Source of the DNA: Heterodera schachtii | Lineage: Eukaryota > Nematoda > Chromadorea > Rhabditida > Heteroderidae | Direction: 5' to 3' | Assembly (NCBI GenBank): GCA_023374025.1 | Contig: SIJG01000069.1 | Coordinates: 665,342-729,341 of the forward strand | DNA length: 64,000 bases | Shown: positions 48,201-59,800 of the stretch, piece after piece | How the letters are laid out: every line of letters begins with the position of its first letter | Position numbering within the stretch: the first letter of the stretch is position 1 | The notes under the pieces: generated by a model | Databases searched by the model: none | What the model saw: only the letters and a program-made list of their open reading frames with translations | Told to the model about the DNA's origin: nothing | Made by a program: the position numbers and the translations under genes

Positions 48201-48493
48201 GCACGATAAAATTAAAATTTTTTTTTATTTAAATTATAAAATTTTAATATACAAATCCTTTTAAAAGTTGTAAAGAAAATAAATTTAGATATATTTGATT
48301 ATGAATAGATTTATACAATATTTGATTATGAATAGATTTATATAAATCGTTTAAAAATTGTATAGTAAAGTACTAATATATTATAGAAATTTTGGTTATT
48401 TAGGTTTAAAAAAATTAAACATTAAAAGAAATGTTTGATGAAATGAATTAACTTGAGTAATTGATATATTAATATTAAGAATTATAATACAAA
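45298..48493. other. A/T-rich DNA, no gene called
   Basis: One weak plus-strand frame at 47050-47169 (QNFSKQLARQTIRWRNDMNN then stop) lacks start and splice evidence. Otherwise nothing is seen. Confidence 0.4.
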
Positions 48494-48577
48494 ATGAAAA
48501 AACATTCAAATAATTTGACGCGGAAAGACAGACTGTTATCGGGCACAATAAAGCAAGAATTTACTAAACAATTATGA
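48494..48577 (+). CDS. Mini-ORF, 27 aa, unknown
   Basis: ATG after ATACAAA, reading MKKHSNNLTRKDRLLSGTIK then QEFTKQL and TGA. Basic and protein-like, but small enough to be a relic exon. It points toward the decayed minus-strand gene at 48654-49354. Confidence 0.22.
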   Translation: MKKHSNNLTRKDRLLSGTIKQEFTKQL

Positions 48578-48653
48578 TAATAGGCATTATTTTAAATACA
48601 GAATTATTAATAAATCTTTAATATTTGATTATTTAACATATTATAAGATGCAT

Positions 48654-49354
48654 TTAATTTGTCTTGACTGTTAAGACCTCCAGAATCGTAATACAACTAT
48701 ATGGATGAGAAACTGAATGATTGAAATCGAATCTGCTAATTTGTAAGGCAAAAATCATAATAATTATTTTCTCTAAATTAAAAAACAAATTTACCTTCAT
48801 CATAAACCTTTTCATAATCAACATCCTTTTCGCTATTATCACAATCATCATTAACCTCGTCCTCAGTTTCATAATCATCAACGATGGTATCTGTTCCTAA
48901 TTTTAATAATTTATGTATTAATTTAAATTTCATTTTACCTGTTCGGCTGTTTTCGGAGTATTCATTTTGCCATTTAAAAGTCCTTTTGTCCTCTTGTTTA
49001 TTCAGCGGATCTTCAGTATTGAATTCTTCTTCAAAATTTAGCCAATTGATAAATTACTTTTTCATTTTGTTGTTCATTTTTTGTGTTTTGCATTTCATAT
49101 TCATAGGGTTCATTTTTATAATAATTTTTCGATGGTTCTTTGGCAATTCACAGGCTTCAGCTTTGTGTTGGCACTCCGTTATTGTGAATTCCAATTGGTT
49201 CCTCTTTGACTTTTGCTACCGTACTTTCACTTTTAAATTTTTGGGCATCTTTGTTTACGTGTTTCCAAAGTTTGCCAAAAATATCTTCAGAAGTTGTCTG
49301 AAACTCGTAAAAATTGAATAAAATAAATAAAAATGCTCATACATTTTCTTTCAT
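48654..49354 (-). pseudogene. Decayed multi-exon gene for a charged, acidic protein
   Basis: Putative start ATG 49354 (MKEN, then donor AAT|GTATGA), a 45-bp intron ending TTTCAG, then exon 49297-48939: TTSEDIFGKLWKHVNKDAQK, STVAKVKEEPIGIHNNGVPT, in-frame TGAs at 49159-49157 and 49150-49148, NYYKNEPYEYEMQNTKNEQQ, a one-base frame change near 49038, NTEDPLNKQEDKRTFKWQNE. A 42-bp intron (ACAG|GTAAAA ... AAATTAG) precedes exon 48896-48795: TDTIVDDYETEDEVNDDCDN, SEKDVDYEKVYDE, donor GAAG|GTAAAT. The last exon to 48654 is unresolved. Family unknown. The 145-codon plus-strand frame here is its antisense shadow. Confidence 0.55.
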
Positions 49355-49554
49355 TTTAAAAAGTATGAATTTTCTATTCAAATGAATTGTATTTTAAATA
49401 GTGAATTGTAGACAGGATATATGTCATCCTAATTAATAAAAGCAATTCGTTGATTATAATAAATTGTATTAATGATTACTACTATTTAATTGCTTTAAAT
49501 CTAGTATATATTATATTCATGAAAAACTGCATTTTTCTCGTGAAATAAATAAAT

Positions 49555-50036
49555 TAGGCTAAATTTTCAAAATGAGGCTTTTTGTGGTTTTTTGAGATAT
49601 TTTGAGGCCTTTGTGGTTTTTTGAGAAATTTTGAAGGTTTTTGAGGTTTTTGGGGAAAATTCGTCAGATTTTTTAATTTTAATTAATTTTGATAAATTGG
49701 CATAATGTTTTTGGCCATTTTTGTGTAATAATCGTATTAAAAATCACAAAATTTTCCCGTCGGCGCCTATCGTCACCGCCGGCCCCCCTTGTTCCCCAAA
49801 AGTTTTTTATAAAATCGACGCAAAAATCAACGATTTTTCACGCTCATCAGAATTTCACAAAATGCATATTTCGAACAAAAAAATGCTCAAATTGATCATA
49901 GACAATCAGAAATATAACATTTGAACATTTTAAGCATGTTTTGAATAAGTTTTGTAAAAATGAGGCTTTTTGATCCAAATTGAAACTTTTTTGCCTGCGA
50001 AATGAGGCTTTTGAAATTTTTGATCTGGGAGCCCTG
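49555..50036. mobile_element. hAT-type element, GAGGCTTTTTG family, left end decayed
   Basis: The right end at 50022-50036 is GATCTGGGAGCCCTG (read inward, CAGGGCTCCCAGATC). GAGGCTTTTTG repeats fill both flanks. The hairpin module is at 49758-49782, minus orientation, with the CCCC...AAAAGTTTTTTATAAAA flank. The left end is not a clean inverse and no duplication was found. The same family occurs at 23572-23680. Confidence 0.6.
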
Positions 50037-50039
50037 TAG

Positions 50040-51460
50040 GAGTGAAAGCAATTCGCAATTTTAGACCACCGAAACCGGGCCGCCTGGTATAATTTAAATA
50101 TAAAGTTAAAAATAATTTACCACTGTGAGGCAAATAACTAAAAAGCTCATGTAATATAATGTTAAGCTAAACACCCAATAAAAGAATCACCTATTGTAAC
50201 AAATCAAATTTTTAAATTCGTGATTAATTCAATGATTATGATTAGCTATAAAATTGTTCTAAAATAATAAATTGAAAAGAAAGTGGTAATTGAGCTGTTC
50301 GATTAAAAAATAATTCAAACGCTAAAAATTATTATTTAAAAATAAACAATACTTGAGTTTTGTTTATTGCTTTAATACTTGTGCGACGAAACTTAGTTAT
50401 CGTACAAAGTAATTTATGGAAATATATTTCATTTATGAATAAATATTATTTTGCCAATATTTATCTCTAATGAATAATTTTTTAACATTCATATACGAGT
50501 ACCTAAATAATTTTCATAATTTAGACTTTTGCATTTTTTTTGTACAGGAATTTGACATGGCTAAAATATGCTGCAAGTGTTATTATTAAATAAGTTTTCG
50601 GACCAATGAGTGAGCCTCGTTACAAATAAAAAACCTTTTATCATTATGTATTTATTATAATCTTTTTAATTCAAATGATGATGGTCGAAATCTCAAAAAA
50701 AAAAACCCACTCGTATGGTAATATATTTTTTAATTTTTATGAAAAAAATATTAAAAGCCAAAATAAAAATCAATGTTTTATTCAAAATTATTATTAAAAA
50801 GTGCTATTTAAATAAAATTAAAGCAGGAGAACATGAAAAATGTTCTAGTTCTTCAAAACCTGCATGATTTCGATTCATTTAAAAATTTTTAAGGAAAGCC
50901 AATTTTATAAATTCAACTTTTAAAATATAGAGAAAAATTCATTAAAATCCAATTTCTCCTAAATAAAATTAAATAAACTAAACTTATGAATTTTAACAAA
51001 TTTATGTATTTAATAAGGAACCATGTACAAAATATCGAGCATGGAATTTAAAATATTATTTTTCAAAATGTAATGTAATCTAAATAGCTAACTAAATATA
51101 AAAATAAATATTATAATAGAAAAAATGATACATAAAAGCAATCACACAAACTGAAAAGATATTGTAAGGGCATCATTAATTAGAATATAAATTATTTTTA
51201 ATAAAAGAATAAAAATTGCAAAAAAAAAACTTTAAATAGCAATGAATCCAAAAATAAAATATTATATTAATGCACATATTAATAAAAAATTTCAATAAGT
51301 AGACAACAAATTTATAAAATAAAGAGAATTTTTGTAAGTTTTAAATTTGATATAAACAGATATATTTGAAAAGAATTGTAAATTCACTGCCTGGTAGTGT
51401 GTCTAATCAATATAATAATATTGTCAATAAATATTTATAAATTTTTGCAAACGGTCAACA
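50040..51460. other. A/T-rich DNA, no gene recognised
   Basis: No coding-like frame or element end. Just beyond it, 51470-51525 has a B-box-like GTTCAAGACCC but no credible tRNA fold by eye. Confidence 0.5.
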
Positions 51461-51510
51461 CAAATATCTTGTGTGCTAGAATAGGCCTGATTTGGCCGTG
51501 AGGTACTTAA

Positions 51511-51627
51511 GTTCAAGACCCGATCGCCTTTACTGACAAAATTGAATTTAAGCAAAAATTAATTATATCTCTAAGGAGAGCATGGAAAATTGCTGCAGAA
51601 GTGCATGCTCAAGCAGAAGAAAAATGA
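51511..51627 (+). pseudogene. LTR-retroelement integrase C-terminal relic
   Basis: Frame VQDPIAFTDKIEFKQKLIIS then LRRAWKIAAEVHAQAEEK and TGA. The pattern D..(F)..KI..(F/Y)...L...L..AWKIA.E...A matches the segment after the integrase catalytic core in Ty3/gypsy-type polyproteins. Only 38 residues remain and no catalytic residues are present. Confidence 0.4.
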
Positions 51628-52429
51628 AAATTTTCGGTTGCTAATGAAAAAGTTTAAACAAAAAATTTGTTTCAGCAATTAATTTTCACAATATAACATA
51701 AAATCTACTCATAAGATCTTTCAGTAAAATAGATAAAATAATAAAACAGGTGATTTAACAATAAATACATAAATATTAACCTTCAATTATCAATAATTAT
51801 GTATGTAATGGTAATTTAATAATTCGAAAGAAAAACTTAAAAATAATAAAGAAATAAAGAATTAATAATTTAACAAATTACATAAACGCTAATAAAAGAT
51901 TTAACATTGTGAAATTTTTTAATATATGTAATTAATAATTTTAATCCTAATATTTACTAAGGAATCAAATTACAAACTACGGCTATAATGAGTCAAACAA
52001 ATTTTTTCCTGAAATTTTCTGAAAATAGCCATCCGCAATGTCGCCGACTTGAATTTTTTTTATTGGGACTCTTTGAATCTGAAAAAGAAATTTATATATG
52101 AAATATGGAAAAAGAAGAATATATATTTTAAAAATAAAAAACCAAAATAATAAAAAATATAAAAATATCTTATTTCACTAAAACCAACATAATAAGAACA
52201 ACTATTATAAAACAGTGAATAAAAGAATCTTTCTGGCGGATTTTCTCTATATGTAATCTCAAAGAATTTTTCCAGCCCTATGAATTTTTTGAAAATTTCC
52301 ATGATTTCTATGAATTTCAAAAAGGTAAAAAATAAGTCAATTCAGTATTGAGTTACATTATTTTTGTAAATTCGAAAATTTGTCCAAAAAAAAATATTTT
52401 AAAAACAATTTTTGAGAAAATATTTCATT

Positions 52430-52756
52430 TCTTAGGAGGTTTATTTTCAGAAATTTTTGGGTCGATTCTTTGGTGTATATTTTTAAAAGTTCTAAAAAAT
52501 CGATTCTTATTTATGTGTTTTTTGTTTTTATTGCATTTTTGTTAACAAATTTTCGGCAAAACGCCAAAATAGGCAAAAATAGGCTCTTTCAAAATTTTTT
52601 AAAGCTTTTTAGGCTCTAAAAATAAAAGCCTAGAAAAAAGGCACTAATAACTCGAAAAGTAGCTTAAAAACAGCTCAAAAAATATGTTTTTTCGTGCGTT
52701 TCAGACCACGGGGAGCTCAGAAAAAATAGGCTAAAAGCTAAAAATCCCAGCCCTAT
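52430..52756 (+). mobile_element. hAT-type right-end fragment, AATAGGC family
   Basis: Begins with the shared boundary block TTTTTGAGAAAAT.TTTCA.TTCTTAGG (52410-52440), which closely matches 23898-23925. It then has AATAGGC/TAGGCTC repeats and ends AAAAATCCCAGCCCTA at 52756 (read inward, TAGGGCTGGGATTTTTAG). The left end is missing. Confidence 0.5.
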
Positions 52757-52988
52757 TCATTACGTTTGACTTTTTAAAATTATCTAAACTGTGAAATATG
52801 AAAATAAAAAGTTACTTCAAAACTGTTGAAATTAAAATCGAATTAACATTTTTTAAAAAGCCGATTGTATTAATTCGTTCATCATTTATAAATTACGTTT
52901 ATTTAAAATCATTATCCATATGTTTTTCTTTTTATTTTTGATTTTTTGTAATCATAAAATGGTTGGGAAAAATATGCAAGAAAAAATC

Positions 52989-53328
52989 GGCAATCTTAAA
53001 GAATGGGGGTCCCAAATCTAAAATGATTATTTTTTATTTGAGCTGAAAATGAATATTTGGGGGTTTTCGAGGGGTGCTGATCACGAATCTGAACTCGAAT
53101 TTGTCCAATTCCGAACCCCGGATGCGAACTCCAACAAAAAATTTACGCAAAAAATAGACCGGGTTTAACGCGAATTTCAACTTTTTTTGTTCGAATTAGG
53201 ACCCGGGGTTTCAAATTGGGCAAATCCGAGCCCAGATTCTTAATCTGCACCCTCGAATACCCCCGGAAACTGATATTAAACCTAAAATAAAAAAGTTAAA
53301 TTAGGGGCCCCCATTCTTTAGGATTGCC
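52989..53328. mobile_element. 340-bp near-palindromic element
   Basis: Left GGCAATCTTAAAGAATGGGG and right, read inward, GGCAATCCTAAAGAATGGGG. Inverse similarity continues inward through the GGGGGTTTTCGAGGGTGC-type and CCCCGG..GAACTC-type words almost to the centre. It is flanked by AAAAAATC on both sides (52981-52988 and 53329-53336), an 8-bp duplication, although this word is simple. No coding capacity. Confidence 0.7.
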
Positions 53329-53592
53329 AAAAAATCATTAATAACAATGTTAACAATAAATGTATTAATAAGATTGAACCCCAAGGGTAAAACACTGGGC
53401 TGAATTCGTTCAAGTTTTCTAATGTTACAATTTTCTTAATTATCTTCCATAATTTCAAAAAAATACCAAAAATACATTTATTATAATTTTATTCTAAATA
53501 GAATTTTTTCAAAAAAACCTTATATCAAATAAGGAAACTTATTTTTATTATATTATTATTTCTTTTTTTATCATTTAAATCATTAAAAAATT

Positions 53593-53799
53593 ATGTTATA
53601 TTTTTATAAGCAAAAAGAAGATATTTTCTTTCCAGTTTCTTTATATAATTGTCAACCTGCACTTACAGTGTTTCATTGCAATTTATGCAAGTTGATTGTA
53701 AAAATGTGGAAATTCATAGTAATCATTATTATACTATTGAGTTTTATACATATTATTACATTTCTAAATGTTAAAGAATTTCAGCGTTGGATTTTCTAA
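53593..53799 (+). CDS. Possible small membrane protein, 68 aa
   Basis: ATG-started frame with a soluble first half (LYFYKQKEDIFFPVSLYNC, CNLCKLIVKMW) and one strong membrane helix (KFIVIIIILLSFIHIITFLN), ending EFQRWIF and TAA. In this A/T-rich DNA such a frame could arise by chance; the cysteine-bearing half is the main reason to keep it. Confidence 0.28.
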   Translation: MLYFYKQKEDIFFPVSLYNCQPALTVFHCNLCKLIVKMWKFIVIIIILLSFIHIITFLNVKEFQRWIF

Positions 53800-54594
53800 T
53801 TTTTTATTTGAGACCACCATTAATAACATTTATTTTATTATTTTAATGCTAAAACATATAAAATCACTTTATCTCATAATTCTTTTTATGTGTCGAAAAT
53901 TTTTTAATTTCTTTTATTAATTTCTTATTAATCAATTAATTTTAATATTTCAGAAGAATTTTGTTAAAACATATATTATTTTAACATTATATGCGAGAAA
54001 TAATATTTTTAAGATACACGTGTTTATAATTTTAATTAGTTCGAGTTCGACCAAAAAGATTTTTAAATCGCTTACAAATTAAAAATAAATTATAGATAAT
54101 ATATATAATCTAATAAATTTTAAAGAGATTTATAATTAAAATTTATGTTAATCAAAATAATGTTTAAGAAGCCAGAGTTGCCGACAATATGATGTTCAAT
54201 CGACATGTTATCTATAATAATATTAAATACACTTTAATACTTTCACTGAAAATAAACATATAACGCAATTTTGTGAAATGGTGAAAATTCTAGAGAAGTT
54301 TAATTTTCGCTTTACTATGTGACCTTATACCAAAATTTTTTTTGAATTGATTTGACGTGAAATAAATAGAAAAAATGAATGGAATTATTATAGAAAAAAA
54401 TATATATAGGATTAAACTTGAATAAGCGATATTACATTTACATAATTAAAAATATTAAGTTTGATTATGAAGTAAAATTAAAGTAAAAACTTTAAATAAC
54501 CAAACACCAAAAACAACAGTAAAACGATATGTTTTGTCAATAAATGAATTAATAATTTTTAAATAAATTGATTTGTTTACAAGTAAAAGAAAAA

Positions 54595-54754
54595 ATGGGC
54601 AAATCATTGAATTCGCCGGCCCAAAGTGCACGAGCAGTTCAAACGAGAAAATACGTAAATATTGCCAAAAAATAAATAACAGCGAGAAAAAATTCACAAT
54701 GAAAGCTGCAACCCATATCAATTTGATTACAAAACAAATAAATTGATTCATTGA
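54595..54754 (+). CDS. Possible two-exon mini-gene, 43 aa
   Basis: AAAAATGG start; exon 1 (54595-54654) reads MGKSLNSPAQSARAVQTRKY. A 28-bp putative intron (TAC|GTAAAT ... AATAACAG) is removed in phase 0. Exon 2 (54683-54754) reads REKIHNESCNPYQFDYKTNK then LIH and TGA. Unspliced reading would end after VNIAKK. The 98-codon minus-strand frame over this place is its antisense. Function unknown; the intron is unusually short. Confidence 0.35.
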
Positions 54755-55151
54755 AAAAGAATAAATTAATAAACCTAAATTTGCATTATAAAATACATAA
54801 TAAAAATGAACTTATAATAAATAAAATTTAAATGCAAAAATTAAAAAAAACTTTGTATAAAACCAATTAATTGTGAATAAATTAAATTTCTTGCTAAAAA
54901 TCAAATATCAAAAAATCTTGTGTCGAGCTTTATTTATTAATATTTTTAAGAACATTTGAATTAACTTTCTTTCATTATAATGTGTTTATGTATTTAATAG
55001 TTACCAAAAAGTTGGTAATAATGACCATTTAAAGATAATAGATAATTAAAATTACATAGGTGATAAAATAAAATTGGGACGAATTAATTCAAACATAAAT
55101 AAAAACAAAAAGAATAATTATTAGAAATGTTGTAAATGAAAAAACAATCGT

Positions 55152-55476
55152 GTGAGTTGCACAAGACCGGGACTGGCTCGGGAATTCCCGGTTTTTCAGG
55201 CCCGGTCCCGATTTTTGAAAAAAGAGAAATCCCGGTCCCGGTTTTGCCAGTCCCGGTCCCAGCGGGACTAAATAAGCTCTCGTAAGAATGGGGTCTGGGT
55301 GAGAAAAAAGAAGGAAATTGTTGGAGAAGGAGAAATTTTTGAGAAAAATTTTTTTTCAATTTTTCTACTGGAAAATTCCCGGTTGGTCCCGGTTTTTCGA
55401 TATCCCGGTCCCGGTCCCAACTTTTCTGGTACGAGTTCCAGGTTGTTGTCAAAATTCCTGGTCCCGTGCAACTCTA
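55152..55476. mobile_element. hAT-type element, GGTCCCGGT family
   Basis: Left GAGTTGCACAAGACCGGGA and right, read inward, TAGAGTTGCACGGGACCAGG form imperfect inverted ends. Both halves are packed with TCCCGGTCCCGG repeats in opposite orientation. No matching target duplication was found, so the left boundary is uncertain by a few bases. The frames at 55084-55452 and 55268-55653 only cross these repeats. Confidence 0.65.
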
Positions 55477-55633
55477 ATTTTAAGTCAAAAATTTTCAGTA
55501 ATTAGCAAATTTATCTCAACAAAATTAATTGAAATAATATTTGTTTTAATATGGGAACAATTGATGCGATTCGACAGGCACTTTGTGCATATTTTAGCCA
55601 GCACAGGTGGCATCATCAAGTCGAAATTCTGGA

Positions 55634-55753
55634 CTAATACATTTGAAATATAAGTGAGCAACTGGCGGTGTTGGCGCCCGTGTTGAAAATGTTTACGATC
55701 AGTCCCATAAGTTCCACGTACCGTAGTGCAAATGCTGCGGAGCCGTAATTTGT
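55634..55753 (-). CDS. Putative terminal exon in a G/C-richer island, unknown
   Basis: Follows a strong acceptor (ACTTTTTTTTCAG on the minus strand) and reads TNYGSAAFALRYVELMGLIV then NIFNTGANTASCSLIFQMY and TAG. The island 55555-55765 is much less A/T-rich than its flanks. Other frames over it also read like protein (plus: MGTIDAIRQALCAYFSQHRW from 55551; minus: QITAPQHLHYGTWNLWD), so the true frame is uncertain. Confidence 0.3.
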   Translation of the reverse strand, partial: TNYGSAAFALRYVELMGLIVNIFNTGANTASCSLIFQMY

Positions 55754-56441
55754 CTGAAAAAAAAGTGTTTGCCAAGGAAGCAGAAAGTTGAGAGATTTAT
55801 TTATAATAAATTTAGACCACACCAGCAGCAAAAAATTTAATTAATTTTTGTTATATCATCGAAAGCTCTTTGTTCATTAATATTTTCAAAAGTTGGCTAA
55901 GTTTTAAAAAATCATATTAAAATTTAAAAATATTTAAATATATCATTTTTTATATAAAAACAAATAAAAAATTTTTTTTTATAGAAATTCGTTTTTCAAC
56001 TTATTTTTTCATTTTAATCAATATAAAAGAAAGAAAAATGAAAAAAGAGCGAATCGAACAATTTTTGAAATTATAACTTTTTTGTTTCAAATATAAAGTT
56101 ACTAAAATATTTAAATCAGGGCTTGATCAGCATAATAGACTTTAAAAAAAGAATTAAATTCTCTTCAGCTACTATAATATAAAAAAATTTACTTTGTTAA
56201 ATAAAAGAAAAAAAATTTATTATTTGTACCAAAAAAACAAAAATAAAACAAAAATAATAGAATTATTAAAAAAATAAAAATTTATAAAATTATGACTTTT
56301 CTAATTAAAAAATAATAATATGAGCATGAACTTAGATGGAAAAGCTTTAAACTTTATAAATTAAACAGTGAAAATTAAATAATAAAGTTTGTTCTATATG
56401 CGAAATAATAATTTATTAAAATAAAATAAACTAAACTAATA

Positions 56442-56546
56442 TTAACTTAAGAAACGCTGTTCGCCTTCTAAAAAACCTAACCGTTCATGTGGTTTATTTA
56501 TTTGTATAAATTTTAGCAGTTTTTGAGAATAAATGCATATTTCACT
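56442..56546 (-). CDS. Putative last exon of an unknown gene, 34 codons
   Basis: Follows ATATAATTAG on the minus strand and reads SEICIYSQKLLKFIQINKPH then ERLGFLEGEQRFLS and TAA. Protein-like composition, no preceding exon or domain found. Confidence 0.3.
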   Translation of the reverse strand, partial: SEICIYSQKLLKFIQINKPHERLGFLEGEQRFLS

Positions 56547-56806
56547 CTAATTATATAAGGGCAATAATTTGATTAATTTTGAGCAAAATTGTAAATGTTG
56601 TTATATTTTAAGAATACTCTACAAGGAACACAGAAATGGAATAATTATAAATTTTGAAATTAAATGAATATAAGAGAATTTTTAAAATATATCAATATAA
56701 AAAAGTGAAACCTTAATTAGTACTAAATATAATTTTATTGAAAATATCAAGAGAATGATTTTTAAAATAAGAAGGAAGCAGCTGAAAAACTGTTTTCATA
56801 TAATAT

Positions 56807-56856
56807 AAATTTTGCAGAATGGTGGTGAATTCTTTTACCATCACGCTGCAAAATTT
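56807..56856. repeat. 50-bp hairpin
   Basis: AAATTTTGCAG and CTGCAAAATTT form a perfect 11-bp stem; inside it ATGGTGGT and ACCATCAC partly pair. It could be a tiny foldback or small-RNA precursor; nothing more can be said. Confidence 0.5.
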
Positions 56857-56859
56857 TCA

Positions 56860-59800
56860 AATATTGAAAAATTTATGATAAAATTTTGAGTATATTTTAA
56901 ATAAAAAAAAACTAAGCAAAGTTTGCATGGCTTGAAGTTTTTATAAGAAATATATAACCTCAATGAAAATGAAATCAAAAAAAAAAAAGAGAAATTGCAA
57001 AAGCTTTAAATGATAATAGTCTTTAGTCTATGCTCAAAAAATAACTGAGGAAACATACAAGAAGTGAGTTTATTATTAGAACAGAATTTATTAAGCAAAT
57101 TTAAAATTAATTCAAATATAAAGAACGAAAATATAATAAAAATATCTTAAGTGGAAATTAAAAAAATGTTTTAATATCAGTCAGTTAAATATTTGTTTAA
57201 ATATGGATAATCTATTAAAATAAAAATGCAAAAATATTAACCAAAATAACAGTTTGGTTATTCTATATTTAAATATATACTATTTTTGAAATTTTCCCTT
57301 TCATTCATTAAATTTCATTTTAAGTTTCTTTTCCCCAATATTTTTGCTAATATAGACATTTATTATTTGTCTTCATTTTCCCCGGCATGTATCGAACAAT
57401 TATTAAAATTAAATAATTTAGAATTATTATAAAAATTTTTATAAATTAAAACAATAAACTAATAGTAAAAATATTTTATTATATTGGATGTTCACTCTCT
57501 TTGTGAAGATTAATAACAAAGTATAATTAAAAAAAATCAGAATATCTCGGTTAGAAATAATAAATAAAACGTAGATAAGAAATTATCAATTTGTTCAATA
57601 GATAACAGAAAAAGATAATATGGAATATGTATATTATTTATAAATGATTTTTATAAAATTATTCTTTTAAACGATAAGATAATTATTAGACAAAGTTATG
57701 TATTAATAATACACAAACTTATCCAAAATTTAATTTAATCGTTTCTTTGCCATTATTTTTAATTAATATAATTTCTGTATTCAATATTAATCATTCATTT
57801 AGTTTTTTTTCATCATATCAGCCAAATTAAGAAATTTCTGTTTCTTTTCTGTTTGTTCATTATTTCACTTTATTTACATTAAATAACGTCTTATTAGGTA
57901 AATTATATAAATGCTTAATTATAGTGAATTGAATCATTTGAAGCGTAGATACGTATGGTTGTTTCGAAATTTTTGCTATTAATTATTCACCGGTTATGTT
58001 TTTTTAATCAAATTAGTAGTTTAATATATTTAAATTTTTAACATTTAAGATTTAATTTTATATAAAAATTTATTCGATCAGATAAAACAAATTGATTTTA
58101 CTAATGTAAAAAATAGAAATTGTTTGAGGTGTTTACTTAATGGTTTTTAGAATAATATAATTAAAACTTAACTATTAAATTTGTTTTTAAATAACTATAT
58201 TATATCATGTATGCAATTAAAGTATAGGAATTATAATTTATATTCGAATCAATTTATATTACCTATCAAACGGGTAGTTTACCATTTGTTATTAAAAAAA
58301 TTAAATTACATATTTTTATTAGCAAAATAATATTTATTTGTCAATTTAACATCTCTTGTTATTATTTTTTCACTAGTATTTTTTTGTTTTTCTATTCTTT
58401 ACGTTAGTTATAGATTTCGATATTAAATTTTTTTAATATTATTAAATTGTTATAATTGCCATATTCACATATGCAGTATTTGTTTCTTAGCTTTTTTGAC
58501 CTTTGTTATTTTCTTGTTCTTAACCAGAATTGAATTTTATTTTATATATTTATTGAGAGTTTGGCAATTATTTTCAATCTTTTTTATATTAAACATTTTG
58601 TGTATATTTGATTTTTGAATTTATAATTTAGTTTTAACATAAAGATTAACTCTTCATATGTTTAAGATGATAAAGTTTTATCTAATTATTTTAAGTTTGC
58701 TCCAAAATAAATCTTAAATTTCTCTAATGAAAAAACTTTTCTTTATTTATTTTTGTTATTAAACATAAAAGCGAAGGACACATTTTTAATCCTTTCTACT
58801 TACGAAATTGTTCGATTTTAGCTCATTATAATCAATAAATTTGTGGCATTACTCATTGAACGAATTTTACATACCATTCGATCTTCTGAATTATTATGTT
58901 TAATTATTGTTTTTTTTTTTACTTTTGAAAAAAAATAAACAGATTAGGGCCATTTTTTCCACTGGAATTTTAATTAGTCTGAACAGAGAAAAGCCAGCTC
59001 TTTTTTTCTGCTTATAAGTTAATTGAATTAATTCGTTTTTCGAAATAAATAATTTTTTAAAATTCTATTTTATTTGAACAATCAAAAAAATATTTTGTCT
59101 TTTCATCTCGTCCAAACGAAAATTCTTAAGACTCCAAGTTAAAAGATACACAACTAAATCATAAAAGAAATTTTTATACGCACAATTAAATTATAGAATA
59201 ATCTACCTAATGCAGCATTACAATTCCCCACCACTGCTTAATACACAAATAATTTTAGATTGATTTGTTTTATAATTGATTAAAAATGAATTTCAAACAA
59301 GAAATTCAGAAAAAAATATATTATATTTATTTTTAATTCGTGGCTACAATTTCTTTTTTATCCATGTTGTGCGAAATAATTGAATAATGCAACTAATATT
59401 ATGTATCAATTATGAGAAAAATTCTAAATTTAATGAAAAAATATTCAAACTATATGAAAATAGAATAAATAAAACGAAGTTTAAATAGGTAATAATTATA
59501 ATTTAAAAATAATTAAAAAATAAAATGCGAGAGAATAAAAATAAAATTACTATAATGAAGTGATATATTTATTTTAAGATTGTGTCGTAAAATAAAACAT
59601 AGTTTTCAAAAATCAAAATAGTACACTAATAATAATGGATTAAAACAATTCAAACATGACGGACCTGATAATCAAATAAAGATTTTGTTTAACAAAGAAT
59701 TCTTTTCTCAAAAAATTTTCTATCCTTATTTATAAAATGCTTACTTATACCACTCGAAATATGTCGTAATAGATCGCAGATTTTAAAACACGAAATGATA

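Noticed and set aside
48884..49321. 145-codon plus-strand frame
   Set aside because: Antisense of the spliced minus-strand gene; hydrophobic F/S/L-rich composition is the usual shadow of a K/E/N-rich gene.
51470..51525. tRNA gene (B-box-like GTTCAAGACCC)
   Set aside because: No cloverleaf or A box at the right distance by eye, and the sequence overlaps an integrase-like relic.
54455..54751. 98-codon hydrophobic minus-strand frame
   Set aside because: The overlapping plus strand has a better start and more protein-like composition; this frame looks like its shadow, though a membrane protein is not excluded.
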